Assembly: GCA_015065885.1 (NCBI GenBank)
Contig: SVPJ01000006.1
Location: 1 to 64,000 of the forward strand
DNA length: 64,000 nt
Source: Oscillospiraceae bacterium
GTDB taxonomy: Bacteria > Bacillota > Clostridia > Oscillospirales > Acutalibacteraceae
Direction: 5' to 3'
The position numbers and the translations under genes were made by a program. Of this stretch, positions 9,968 to 19,492 are shown piece after piece; positions within the stretch are counted from its first letter, which is position 1; each line of letters opens with the position of its first letter. Below the pieces are notes generated by a model. It was not told where the DNA came from. It saw only the letters and a list, made by a program, of their open reading frames with translations, and ran no database searches.

Positions 9968-12232
9968 ATGGCGGTTTCGGATAAAAAGGGTACGCCCGAA
10001 ATACATACGCGCGCACCGGTACGCGGAATGAAATTGCGCGCAGCAGCCGTGTTGATATTCGTTGTGGTGATCGCCTTCGGCGGCGTGATCGGCAAACTGT
10101 TTCACTGGCAGATACAAGAGGGCGACTCGCTGCAGCAGGAGGCGGTAGCACAGCAGCTCAGCGATACCGTCACCTCTCCGAACCGCGGTAAGATCTTCGA
10201 CCGCAACGGCAGTACGCTGGTAGAATCGCAACTGGTGTGGACGGTCATTATGTCTCCCGCCGCTATTGAAACGGACGAAGACCGTGTAACGATCGCGGAC
10301 GATATCTCCGCATTGTTGGAGGTGGATCGGGACACACTGTATGCAAAGACGCAAAAGACGTACTCGCAGTTTGAGTATGTGAAAAAGAAGATCCCGCGTG
10401 CGAAGGTGGAGGAACTCGCGGCGTGGGTAAGCGAAAAAGAGATGGGCGGCGTCTTCCGCGTCATCACCGACTACAAGCGGGTGTATCCCTACGGTTCGCT
10501 TGCCTCCACCGTACTCGGGTTTACGGGCGCGGAGGGCACGGGTCTGTACGGTCTTGAAGCACTGTATGAAAACACGCTGGCAGGGGAAGCGGGACGCGTT
10601 ATCACCACCCAAAACGGGTGGGGCGAAAAAATGCCTAACACCTTAAGTTACGAAAAGACCATCGACGCGACCGACGGCAGCAGTTTGGTACTCACCATCG
10701 ACCAGACCATTCAGCACTACGCCGAAAAGTATCTGGAGGAAGCGGTAAAAGCAACGGGTTGCACCAACCGCGGTCTGGCGGTGGTGATGGACGTGAACAC
10801 CGGCGGCATTTTGGCGTTGGCGGTGAAGGGGGATTACGACCCGAACGACCCGTTCACCATTGCCGACCCCGACGTGCTGGCGGAATTGGCAGAACTTTCG
10901 GGTGACGAAGAATCGACCGCCCGTTCGGCGGCGTTGCAAAAGCAGTGGAACAACAAGGTGGTATACGATTTCTACGAGCCGGGTTCGGTATTCAAGGTGT
11001 TCACCTCGTGCATGGGCATTGAGGAAGGGGTCGCGAATGAGAGCACTTCCTTCCACTGCGGCGGCTCGCTGACGGTACTCGGGCGCAAAATGAACTGCCA
11101 CGTGTATCCGTCGGCGCACGGTACGCAGACCTTCGCACAGGCGATCTCCAATTCCTGCAACCCTGCATTTATGAATCTCGGTCTCTCCATCGGTGCGAAA
11201 AACTTCTTCAAATATTTTGTCGGTTTCGGCTTTACCGAACTGACCGGCATCGATATGCTCGGTGAGTCGCAGGTGACCTCGGCACTGTATTACGACGATA
11301 CGATGGGTGACGTGTCGCTTGCGACCAACGCCATCGGTCAGACCTTTAAGATCACCCCCATTCAGATGATCACCGCCATTTCCGCCGTGGCGAACGGCGG
11401 CGACCTGATGACCCCGTACGTGGTGGCGGAGGAACTGGACAGTGCGGGCAACGTGCTGAAAGTCACCACTCCGACGGTGCGTCGGCAGGTCATTTCAAAG
11501 GACACCGCCGCCCGCGTGAGTGCGATGCTCGCGGCGTCGGTCAACGGCGGCGGCTCACGCAACGCCTACGTGGCGGGTTATCGCGTGGCGGGTAAGACGG
11601 GCACGTCGGATAAGACCGAACGACCCGAAGATAATAACGTGTGGGCGTCCTTTTCGGGCTTTGCTCCTGCGGACGATCCGCAGATCGCCATTTTGGTGGT
11701 GCTTGACGAGCCGCACAGTGCCATTCGTTACGGCGGTACCATCTCCGCTCCCGTGGCACAGAAGATCTTAGCGGACGCCCTGCCGTATCTCGGCATTGAG
11801 CCGGTGTATACCGATGCGGAACTTGCGAATATGAACAGTGCGACCCCCGCGGTGGTGGGCAAAGAGGTAAATACCGCGGCGTCGCTCGTGAAGAGCCAGG
11901 GGCTGGAATATTACATCGTGGGCGAGGGCAGTACGGTACTCAAACAAGTGCCCGACGGCGGCGCGACCATTCCGAAGGGCGGTCAGGTGGTGCTGTACAC
12001 CGAAACGACGGTGGCGGACAAAACGGTCACCGTGCCGAATTTTGAAGGCATGACCCTGTCACAAGCAAATCAAGCGGCGGCGTCAAGCGGTGTGAACATT
12101 CTCATCAAAGGGTTGGTCACGGGTGCTTCGGGCGACCCGAAGGTGTCCACCCAGAGTGTCGCGGGCGGTACGACCGTGCCGCGGGCAACGGTGGTCACCG
12201 TGAACTTTATCTATGCGGATGCTATCGAATAA
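9968..12232 (+). CDS. Division-type class B penicillin-binding protein with PASTA domains (FtsI/SpoVD-like)
   Basis: YEPGSVFKVFT (SxxK), GKTGTSDKT (KTG), two C-terminal PASTA-like repeats. Confidence 0.92.
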   Translation: MAVSDKKGTPEIHTRAPVRGMKLRAAAVLIFVVVIAFGGVIGKLFHWQIQEGDSLQQEAVAQQLSDTVTSPNRGKIFDRNGSTLVESQLVWTVIMSPAAIETDEDRVTIADDISALLEVDRDTLYAKTQKTYSQFEYVKKKIPRAKVEELAAWVSEKEMGGVFRVITDYKRVYPYGSLASTVLGFTGAEGTGLYGLEALYENTLAGEAGRVITTQNGWGEKMPNTLSYEKTIDATDGSSLVLTIDQTIQHYAEKYLEEAVKATGCTNRGLAVVMDVNTGGILALAVKGDYDPNDPFTIADPDVLAELAELSGDEESTARSAALQKQWNNKVVYDFYEPGSVFKVFTSCMGIEEGVANESTSFHCGGSLTVLGRKMNCHVYPSAHGTQTFAQAISNSCNPAFMNLGLSIGAKNFFKYFVGFGFTELTGIDMLGESQVTSALYYDDTMGDVSLATNAIGQTFKITPIQMITAISAVANGGDLMTPYVVAEELDSAGNVLKVTTPTVRRQVISKDTAARVSAMLAASVNGGGSRNAYVAGYRVAGKTGTSDKTERPEDNNVWASFSGFAPADDPQIAILVVLDEPHSAIRYGGTISAPVAQKILADALPYLGIEPVYTDAELANMNSATPAVVGKEVNTAASLVKSQGLEYYIVGEGSTVLKQVPDGGATIPKGGQVVLYTETTVADKTVTVPNFEGMTLSQANQAAASSGVNILIKGLVTGASGDPKVSTQSVAGGTTVPRATVVTVNFIYADAIE

Positions 12233-12251
12233 TCAGTAAGGAAGTGGCTGT

Positions 12252-13670
12252 ATGATGCGGTTATCGGCTCTGCTTGGGGGCACACTACCGATTGCGGACC
12301 GTGATATTGCGGGGATCACCTGCGACTCACGCCGTGTGGAGAGCGGATTTGCGTTCGTGTGTATTCGCGGTACGGCGCAGGACGGGCACGTATACGCCGC
12401 CGATGCGCTGAAAAAGGGGGCGGCGGTGGTCATCACCGAAGAGGCGCAGGGCCTTTTCGACGAAGTCACCGTTTCGGATACGCGGCAGGTGTGGGCACAG
12501 ATGTGTGCCCGTTGGTTCGGTAATCCTGCGGAACGCCTGCATTTGATCGGCGTGACGGGCACCAATGGCAAGACCACCGTCACGTGGCTCCTGAAGGCGG
12601 CGCTCACCGCCTGCGGTCACAAGGTGGGGCTTCTCGGCACCATTCAAAATATGATCGGCGAGCGGGTGTTGCCTTCGGGGCACACCACCCCCGACCCGTA
12701 CGAACTGCAAAGTCTGTTGGCGTTGATGGTGGCGGAAGGGTGCGATTACGCGGTGATGGAGGTCTCTTCCCACGCGCTGTGCCAGAATCGCGTGGACGGT
12801 TGCGTATTTGACGCCGCCGTTTTCACCAATTTGACCCAAGACCATCTCGACTATCACGGTACGATGGAAGCGTACGCCGAGGCGAAAAAACGATTGTTTT
12901 CGCAGGCGAAATGCGCCATCATCAATGCGGACGACGCGTGGGCGGCGACCATGTGCGACGGTATCACCATCCCCGTGACGACCTTCTCGGCTAAAACGAC
13001 GGCGGATTACACTGCCCGTGAGATCACGGCGCGTCCCGACGGGGTGGATTTCCTTTTGCAAGCGGGGGATACTGCTGCGCGGGTGCATTTTGCCATCCCC
13101 GGTATGTTTTCGGTGTATAACGCTTTGGCGACCGCGGCGTGTCTGCTCGCGCTTGGTTTTCCGTTGTCCGCAGTGGCGGCGGCACTGGAGGCGGCACGCG
13201 GCGTGAAAGGTCGCGCGGAGATCGTGGAAGGCCCCGCGGGTGTCACGGTGGTCATCGACTACGCGCACACCCCCGACGGGCTTGCCAATATCTGCCGCAC
13301 CTTAAAAGAGTGCTGTGCAGGGGAACTCATCACCGTGTTCGGTTGCGGCGGTGACCGCGACCGCACCAAACGCCCGAAAATGGGGCGCATCGCGGCAGAA
13401 CTGTCCGACCGCGTGGTGGTCACCTCCGATAATCCGCGTTCGGAAGACCCGATGGGCATTATTGAAGAGATTTTGGTCGGCGTACGGGAAGTAGACGTCC
13501 CGTACATCGTGGAGGAAAACCGTGCCCGCGCCATTCACGCGGCACTGGCGGTCGCCCGTCCGGGCGATACGGTGTTGCTTGCAGGCAAAGGACACGAAAC
13601 GTATCAGATCTTGGCGGACGGCGTGATCCATCTCGACGAACGGGAGATCGTGGCGGAGGTAAGGGGGTAA
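12252..13670 (+). CDS. murE: UDP-N-acetylmuramyl-tripeptide synthetase
   Basis: GVTGTNGKTTVTWLL, TTPDPYELQ, DNPRSEDP. Confidence 0.95.
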   Translation: MMRLSALLGGTLPIADRDIAGITCDSRRVESGFAFVCIRGTAQDGHVYAADALKKGAAVVITEEAQGLFDEVTVSDTRQVWAQMCARWFGNPAERLHLIGVTGTNGKTTVTWLLKAALTACGHKVGLLGTIQNMIGERVLPSGHTTPDPYELQSLLALMVAEGCDYAVMEVSSHALCQNRVDGCVFDAAVFTNLTQDHLDYHGTMEAYAEAKKRLFSQAKCAIINADDAWAATMCDGITIPVTTFSAKTTADYTAREITARPDGVDFLLQAGDTAARVHFAIPGMFSVYNALATAACLLALGFPLSAVAAALEAARGVKGRAEIVEGPAGVTVVIDYAHTPDGLANICRTLKECCAGELITVFGCGGDRDRTKRPKMGRIAAELSDRVVVTSDNPRSEDPMGIIEEILVGVREVDVPYIVEENRARAIHAALAVARPGDTVLLAGKGHETYQILADGVIHLDEREIVAEVRG

Positions 13671-13673
13671 ATC

Positions 13674-14699
13674 ATGGATATTCGACAGACCGTTTGTTTT
13701 TTGCTCACCGCAACGGTGGCGTTCGCGGTCAGCGCCCTTGCGGGCCGATGGCTGATCCCGTGGTTGCACCGCCTGCGTTTTGGACAGACGATTCGTGAAG
13801 TCGGCCCTTCGTGGCACCAAAAAAAGCAGGGCACCCCTACGATGGGCGGTATGCTGTTCTTGGTCGGTATGACGGCGGCACTGTTGGCGGCGGTGCCGAT
13901 CTGCTGTCTGCTTGCGCCCAAGGTGCCCGCACTTGCGCTGTTTCGCACCAACGGGGCGATCACCCGCTTTTTTGCAGGCGTATTGCTCGTGTTCGGCTGT
14001 GCCGCCATCGGTTTTGCAGACGACTACATCAAGGTGGTCAAAAAGCGCAATCTGGGACTCACCGAACGGCAAAAACTGGTGTGTCAGTTGGTGGTCGCGG
14101 CAGGCTACGTGACCTCGCTCTTTTTGTGTAACGAAGGCAGGATGTACGTTCCCTTCGCGGGGGAGGTAGCTCTCGGTTGGTGGTACATACCGCTTGGTAT
14201 CTTCATCGTGGTGGGCGCGACCAATGCGGTCAATATCACCGACGGTGTGGACGGCCTGTGCGGCAGTATCACCGTGATCGCGCTGATCCCGCTGTTGGTG
14301 CTTGCGGGGTATTACGGCGCGATGGGGCAAGGGCTCATTGCGGCGGCCATGATCGGCGGTATTCTGGGCTTTTTGGTGTGGAACCTGCACCCCGCGAAGG
14401 TGTTTATGGGAGACCTCGGCTCCCTTGCTCTCGGCGGCGTGCTGTGTGCGGTGGCGTTCGGTATCGACCGTCCGCTGCTCTTGATTCCCGTGGGTATCGT
14501 GTATATTGCAGAAACGCTTTCGGTCATTTTGCAGGTGACCTATTTTAAGTTGACTCACGGTAAACGGCTCTTTAAAATGAGTCCCATCCACCATCATTTT
14601 GAGATGTGCGGGTGGAGTGAGACCACCATTGTCACCGTGTTTTCGGCGGTGACACTTATCGGCAGTATCGGTGCATTGCTGCTCGCCTGGTACGCTTAA
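13674..14699 (+). CDS. mraY: Phospho-N-acetylmuramoyl-pentapeptide transferase
   Basis: HQKKQGTPTMGG, NAVNITDGVDGL, PIHHHFE. Confidence 0.96.
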   Translation: MDIRQTVCFLLTATVAFAVSALAGRWLIPWLHRLRFGQTIREVGPSWHQKKQGTPTMGGMLFLVGMTAALLAAVPICCLLAPKVPALALFRTNGAITRFFAGVLLVFGCAAIGFADDYIKVVKKRNLGLTERQKLVCQLVVAAGYVTSLFLCNEGRMYVPFAGEVALGWWYIPLGIFIVVGATNAVNITDGVDGLCGSITVIALIPLLVLAGYYGAMGQGLIAAAMIGGILGFLVWNLHPAKVFMGDLGSLALGGVLCAVAFGIDRPLLLIPVGIVYIAETLSVILQVTYFKLTHGKRLFKMSPIHHHFEMCGWSETTIVTVFSAVTLIGSIGALLLAWYA

Positions 14700-14731
14700 A
14701 TTTTTGAACTTTAACACACGGAGGTGACCGT

Positions 14732-15931
14732 ATGGCTACGAACGGACAAGAGGCGGCACGCACGACGGGTACGCCTGCAAAAAAGAAAAAGCGCAGTTAC
14801 GGTCTGCTCGCGGTGGGCGGCTTTGATATGCCGTTTTTGATCTTGCTGTTGCTCGTGCTGTCCATCGGACTGATCTGTATGTTTTCCGCAAGTTTCGTGT
14901 ACGCCTATTACAACGACGGTGACAGTTACTTTTATATCAAAAAGCAGATGATCTTTGCGCTTATCGGCGTGGTGGCGATGCTCGCGTGTTCCTGCGTGGA
15001 TTACCACTGGTGGCATAAGGCGGCACTGCCGCTGATGGGTGTTTCGTATATTCTGCTCATCATCGTGTTTCTTCTGCCCTCTGCGAGCGGCATCCGCCGT
15101 TGGATCCGTCTGCCGGGTATCGGGCAGTTTCAGCCGTCGGAAGTGGCAAAATTTGCCCTTATCGTGCTGTTTGCACATATGATATCGCTGAATCAAAAGC
15201 GGATGAAGAAGCTGACGGTCGGCTTTTGGCCGTTCCTCTTGGTGCTTGGTACGGTGTGCGGTCTGGTGGTCGTTGAGCCCCACCTGTCGGGTACCATTCT
15301 GCTCGCCGCCATCGGACTGGTGATGATGTTCGTCGGCGGCAGTAACCTTATCGCACTCGGCGGCTTGCTGGCACTCGGTGCCGTTGGCGCGTATATCATG
15401 GTGTTTAAGCTGGGATACGAATACGACCGTATTCTGGTATGGCTCGAGCCGTTCGAAAGCTATGCGGGCGAAATGCGCGACCAGGCGTGGCAAACGGTGC
15501 AGTCGCTCTATGCCATCGGATCGGGCGGCCTTCTCGGGCAGGGGCTGGGCAACTCGCGGCAGAAGCATCTGTTCTTGCCCGAACCGCAAAACGACTTCGT
15601 GTTTGCGGTGGTGTGCGAGGAACTCGGCTTCGTGGGCGCGGTCATCATCATTTTGTTGTTCGCCGCCTTGATCTGGCGCGGTTTCGCCATCGCGATGAAA
15701 GCCAAAGACAAATTTGGATTTATGCTCGCTATCGGGCTTACCGCGCAGATCGGTCTGCAGGTGGCGCTCAACTTGGCGGTGGTATCCAACCTCTTCCCCA
15801 ACACGGGCATCAGCCTGCCGTTCTTCAGTTACGGCGGCACGTCGCTCGTGATGTTGCTCGGACAAATGGGGATCATTCTGTCGATCTCTCGCGGGCAAAA
15901 TCGCCTGCATCAAGACCTTATCGAGGAGTAA
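14732..15931 (+). CDS. ftsW: FtsW/RodA/SpoVE family lipid II flippase/polymerase
   Basis: Polytopic; FQPSEVAKFALI, LPEPQNDFVFAVVCEELGF, PFFSYGGTSL. Confidence 0.94.
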   Translation: MATNGQEAARTTGTPAKKKKRSYGLLAVGGFDMPFLILLLLVLSIGLICMFSASFVYAYYNDGDSYFYIKKQMIFALIGVVAMLACSCVDYHWWHKAALPLMGVSYILLIIVFLLPSASGIRRWIRLPGIGQFQPSEVAKFALIVLFAHMISLNQKRMKKLTVGFWPFLLVLGTVCGLVVVEPHLSGTILLAAIGLVMMFVGGSNLIALGGLLALGAVGAYIMVFKLGYEYDRILVWLEPFESYAGEMRDQAWQTVQSLYAIGSGGLLGQGLGNSRQKHLFLPEPQNDFVFAVVCEELGFVGAVIIILLFAALIWRGFAIAMKAKDKFGFMLAIGLTAQIGLQVALNLAVVSNLFPNTGISLPFFSYGGTSLVMLLGQMGIILSISRGQNRLHQDLIEE

Positions 15932-15936
15932 TTGGT

Positions 15937-17055
15937 ATGCGCGTGTTAATGACGGGCGGCGGTACAGGCGGACACATTAACCCGGCGTTGGCGATCGCCG
16001 CCATTTTGCGCCGTCGCTATCCCGATGCCGAGTTTTTGTTCGTGGGTGCGAGGGGGCGTATGGAAGAAACGCTCGTCCCTGCGGCAGGCTATACCTTAAA
16101 AACAGTGGACGTGCGCGGCTTTCAACGGCGTTTGTCGCTGAAAAACGTGGGCCGAAACATCGCGGCGGCGTGGTGCGCCGTAACGGCAACGGCCGCTTGC
16201 ACCCGTATTTTGAAAGAGTTTCAGCCCGACATCGCCATCGGCACGGGCGGTTATGTCAGCGGTCCCATTCTGCGTCGTGCGGCACAGATGGGCATTCCCG
16301 TGGCGGTACACGAATCCAACGCGTTTCCGGGTGTGACGGTCAAAATGCTCGCGAAGTGGGCGGACGTTATCATGCTGTGTGACGAAGCGGCGGCAAAGCA
16401 TCTGCCGCCCGAGGCGAAGGTCGTGGTGACGGGCAATCCCATTCACCAAGGGTTCCAAAGTACCGACCGCACAACTGCGCGGCGGGAACTGGGACTGGAC
16501 GAACGCCCGCTGGTGCTGTCGGTGGGCGGCAGTCTCGGTGCCCGCCGTATCAACGAAACGATGATCGAAGTGCTGTGCCGCAGTCATAAAGAAGGCGGCT
16601 TACAGCACATCCACGCAACGGGCAAGCGTGAATACGAAGAGACCAAAGCGGCACTTTGTGCGGCGGGCGTGCCCCTTCACGGTGACGGCATTTGGGTGCG
16701 GGACTACATCGACGATATGCCGCGGTGTATGGCGGCGGCGGATGTGGTGGTCTCCCGCTGTGGGGCGATGACCCTTACCGAACTGCCAGCAGCGGGCAAA
16801 CCTGCCGTGCTGATCCCTTCGCCGTACGTGGCGGAAAATCACCAATATCACAATGCGATGGCACTCGTGAATAAGGGCGCCGCCGTATGTGTTGAAGAAA
16901 AAGATCTCACGGGGGATACCTTGTGGGAAGCGTTGCAGAGTATTTTGTCCGATCCCGCAAAGCGGCAACAAATGGCGGAAAATGCCGCCCGTGCCGCTAT
17001 TCGGGACGTAGATGACCGCATTTTGGCGGCACTCGAGCCGTTGATAAAACAATAA
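15937..17055 (+). CDS. murG: UDP-GlcNAc: lipid I GlcNAc transferase
   Basis: MTGGGTGGHINPALAIA, HESNAFPGVTVK, SVGGSLGARRINE; start placed inside the longer reported ORF. Confidence 0.95.
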   Translation: MRVLMTGGGTGGHINPALAIAAILRRRYPDAEFLFVGARGRMEETLVPAAGYTLKTVDVRGFQRRLSLKNVGRNIAAAWCAVTATAACTRILKEFQPDIAIGTGGYVSGPILRRAAQMGIPVAVHESNAFPGVTVKMLAKWADVIMLCDEAAAKHLPPEAKVVVTGNPIHQGFQSTDRTTARRELGLDERPLVLSVGGSLGARRINETMIEVLCRSHKEGGLQHIHATGKREYEETKAALCAAGVPLHGDGIWVRDYIDDMPRCMAAADVVVSRCGAMTLTELPAAGKPAVLIPSPYVAENHQYHNAMALVNKGAAVCVEEKDLTGDTLWEALQSILSDPAKRQQMAENAARAAIRDVDDRILAALEPLIKQ

Positions 17056-17145
17056 CACGGCGTTCTCCTTTGGCATAAGATGGGATGCAGGTGCATAGGA
17101 TATCCTTTGCGCCGAGTTTCAGGCTTTTCCGAAGGAGTGCGGAGT

Positions 17146-18561
17146 ATGGAGCGGCTGAGAATCGAAGGTGGCCGTCGGCTGGAAGGTACCGTTGCAATAC
17201 ACGGTGCCAAAAACAGCGCTCTGCCGCTGCTGGCGGCGACGCTGCTTTGCAAAGACGAATGTGCGTTACATAACTGTCCGCGATTGTCGGACGTGGACGT
17301 CGCGATGCGTATTTTGGAGCATCTCGGGTGCCGTGCTACGCGGCAGGACGGTACGGTTACGGTGCGGGCGGAGGCGGTCTCTCACCACGATGTTCCCGAA
17401 GGGTTGATGCGGGAGATGCGCTCCTCCATCGTCTTTTTGGGGGCGATACTGGCGCGGTGCGGAGAGGCGGCGTTGTCCTTCCCCGGCGGGTGTGAACTCG
17501 GACCGCGTCCGATCGATCTGCATCTGTCGTCACTGCGCCGCATGGGTGCCCTGATACGGGAGGAGTTCGGCGTACTCCGCTGCCGCGTGCCGAAAGGCTT
17601 GCACGGTGCCGCCATCACCCTGCCGTTTCCCAGCGTGGGAGCGACCGAAAACGTGTTGATCGCGGCGGCGACCGCAAAAGGCACCACCGTGCTGCGCAAT
17701 GCCGCGCGGGAGCCCGAAATATGCGATCTGTGCGCCTTTCTCACACGGTGCGGCGCACGCATTCACGGTGCGGGGGAAAGCACCGTGACGGTGGAGGGCG
17801 TGGAAGCACTTCACGGGTGTGAGCATCGGGTAATACCCGACCGCATCGAAGCCGCGACCTATATGGCGGCGGCCGCCGCCACGGGCGGTACGGTGGTGCT
17901 GAAAAACGTGGAGACCGAACATTTGATGCCGGTGTTGCCCGCGTTTGAGGAAGCGGGGTGTCGGCTGACGCTGTGGGGAGACTCCCTGCTTGTCAGTGCG
18001 CCGCCGCGGCTTCACCGTGTGCGTACCGTGCGCACCATGCCGTATCCGGGTTTTCCCACCGATGCGGCGGCACCCCTGCTTGCCATGTGCTGTGTGGCGG
18101 AAGGCACGGGGGTGTTCGTGGAAACGATATTTGAAAGCCGTTACAAATACGCGGGCGAGCTTCGCCGTATGGGTGCTTGCATCAAGGTGGAGGACCGCGT
18201 AGCGGTGGTGGAGGGTCGTCCGACCTTGTTCGGCACGGGCGTTGCTTGCACCGACCTGCGCGGCGGCGCCGCGTTGGCGGTGGCGGCACTGGCGGCGGAA
18301 GGGGTCACCGTGATCGGTGAACTTCACCATCTCGACCGCGGGTACGAGGATATGGAACGGACGCTGACGGCGCTCGGCGGGACGGTAAAACGAACGGAGG
18401 CAGAACATGGCACAGCAGACACGGACCAAAGTGAAGAAGAAACGGCGTGTCAGCCGCTTTACGACGGTGTGCATCCTATTCGGTATGGTCGTGGCACTGA
18501 TCCTGGCGAACGTGCTGGTGGACGTGGCAGTGAAGGGAAACGGCAAGCCTCAGACGAGTGA
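17146..18561 (+). CDS. murA: UDP-N-acetylglucosamine 1-carboxyvinyltransferase, C-terminus extended into ftsQ
   Basis: MERLRIEGGRRLEGTVAIHGAKNSALPLLAATLL; TDLRGGAALAVAALAAEG; LDRGYED near C-terminus. Confidence 0.92.
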   Translation: MERLRIEGGRRLEGTVAIHGAKNSALPLLAATLLCKDECALHNCPRLSDVDVAMRILEHLGCRATRQDGTVTVRAEAVSHHDVPEGLMREMRSSIVFLGAILARCGEAALSFPGGCELGPRPIDLHLSSLRRMGALIREEFGVLRCRVPKGLHGAAITLPFPSVGATENVLIAAATAKGTTVLRNAAREPEICDLCAFLTRCGARIHGAGESTVTVEGVEALHGCEHRVIPDRIEAATYMAAAAATGGTVVLKNVETEHLMPVLPAFEEAGCRLTLWGDSLLVSAPPRLHRVRTVRTMPYPGFPTDAAAPLLAMCCVAEGTGVFVETIFESRYKYAGELRRMGACIKVEDRVAVVEGRPTLFGTGVACTDLRGGAALAVAALAAEGVTVIGELHHLDRGYEDMERTLTALGGTVKRTEAEHGTADTDQSEEETACQPLYDGVHPIRYGRGTDPGERAGGRGSEGKRQASDE

Positions 18562-19306
18562 GAAAAAAGACTCGATGTTTGCGCTCAAAGAGATCACCGT
18601 ATCGGGAGACACGCGATACTTAAAAGAGGCGATCGTACAGCAAAGCGGGCTTGCGGTCGGACAGAGCATCTGGTCGGTGGATAAGGTGAAAGCGGGCGAG
18701 CGGGTACTGGCGGCATTTCCGTATATTCAGGACGTAAAGGTGACCAATACCGCGTACAACAAGCTGAATATCGCGGTGAGCGAGACCGACGAGATCGGCG
18801 TGATGTACGGCGGCGGCAAATGGCTTGCGGTCGGATCAAACGGACGCATTTTGGAGGTGACGGCGGTGGAATCCGACCGTCCGCTCCGTGCGCTCTACTT
18901 AAAAGGTGCCGAAGCCGTCGGCACGGCGGTGGGTGAACAGGCGATGGACGACCGCTCATTTGCCATCGTGACCGAATTGCTTGCGGCGTTCGGGGAATAC
19001 GAACTCGACGGCGTGTGTGAGATCGACCTTTCGAACAAGAGCGATCTGCGGCTGAACTGGAACAACCGCATCACAGTGAAACTCGGCAACGACTCCAACC
19101 TCACCCACGAGATCGGGGTGGTGAAATCCGCGTTGCCCGGCATTGAGCGGCAGTACGGTGAACACGCGGTAGGGCAGCTCGACGTCAGTTCGTTCTCGGA
19201 GGACGGCACCATGGCGGTGTTCACTCCACGGGATCTTTTGACCACCACGACTACCGCGACCACCACCTCGCCCGACGGAGAAACGACCACCACGACAACA
19301 ACGTAA
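18407..19306 (+). CDS. ftsQ: FtsQ/DivIB-like division protein with poly-Thr C-terminal tail
   Basis: Basic N-terminus, single TM, POTRA-like FALKEITVSGDTRYLKEAIVQQSGL; C-terminus TTTTTATTTSPDGETTTTTTT; located between murA and ftsZ. Confidence 0.85.
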   Translation: MAQQTRTKVKKKRRVSRFTTVCILFGMVVALILANVLVDVAVKGNGKPQTSEKKDSMFALKEITVSGDTRYLKEAIVQQSGLAVGQSIWSVDKVKAGERVLAAFPYIQDVKVTNTAYNKLNIAVSETDEIGVMYGGGKWLAVGSNGRILEVTAVESDRPLRALYLKGAEAVGTAVGEQAMDDRSFAIVTELLAAFGEYELDGVCEIDLSNKSDLRLNWNNRITVKLGNDSNLTHEIGVVKSALPGIERQYGEHAVGQLDVSSFSEDGTMAVFTPRDLLTTTTTATTTSPDGETTTTTTT

Positions 19307-19310
19307 AAAC

Positions 19311-19341
19311 AAGGCGGCGTGCCGAATGCACGCCGCCTTAT
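19311..19341 (+). terminator. Intrinsic terminator-like hairpin after ftsQ
   Basis: AAGGCGGCGTGC-cgaat-GCACGCCGCCTT. Confidence 0.65.
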
Positions 19342-19391
19342 TGATTGTTTAAAAAAGTTTACAAATTTTCAAAAAAATGCGTAAAAACCTG

Positions 19392-19420
19392 TTGAATTTA
19401 TTTGCGGTATATGTTAGAAT
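19392..19420 (+). promoter_or_regulatory. Candidate ftsZ promoter
   Basis: TTGAAT - 17 nt - TAGAAT in an AT-rich spacer upstream of ftsZ. Confidence 0.45.
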
Positions 19421-19492
19421 GATAACAGTGTAATTGTAAATTAGGGTACGTGTTTGCCCACGGAAAAATAAAGTGTGCAGGAGGAAAAAGCA

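Noticed and set aside
13302-14717. 471-aa minus-strand ORF opposite murE/mraY
   Set aside because: Composition rich in His/Gln/Arg and no motif; sense strand is clearly mraY.
15439-15936. N-terminal extension of the 538-aa ORF containing murG
   Set aside because: Overlaps ftsW out of frame; the canonical MurG start MRVLMTGGGTGGH is at 15937 right after the ftsW stop.
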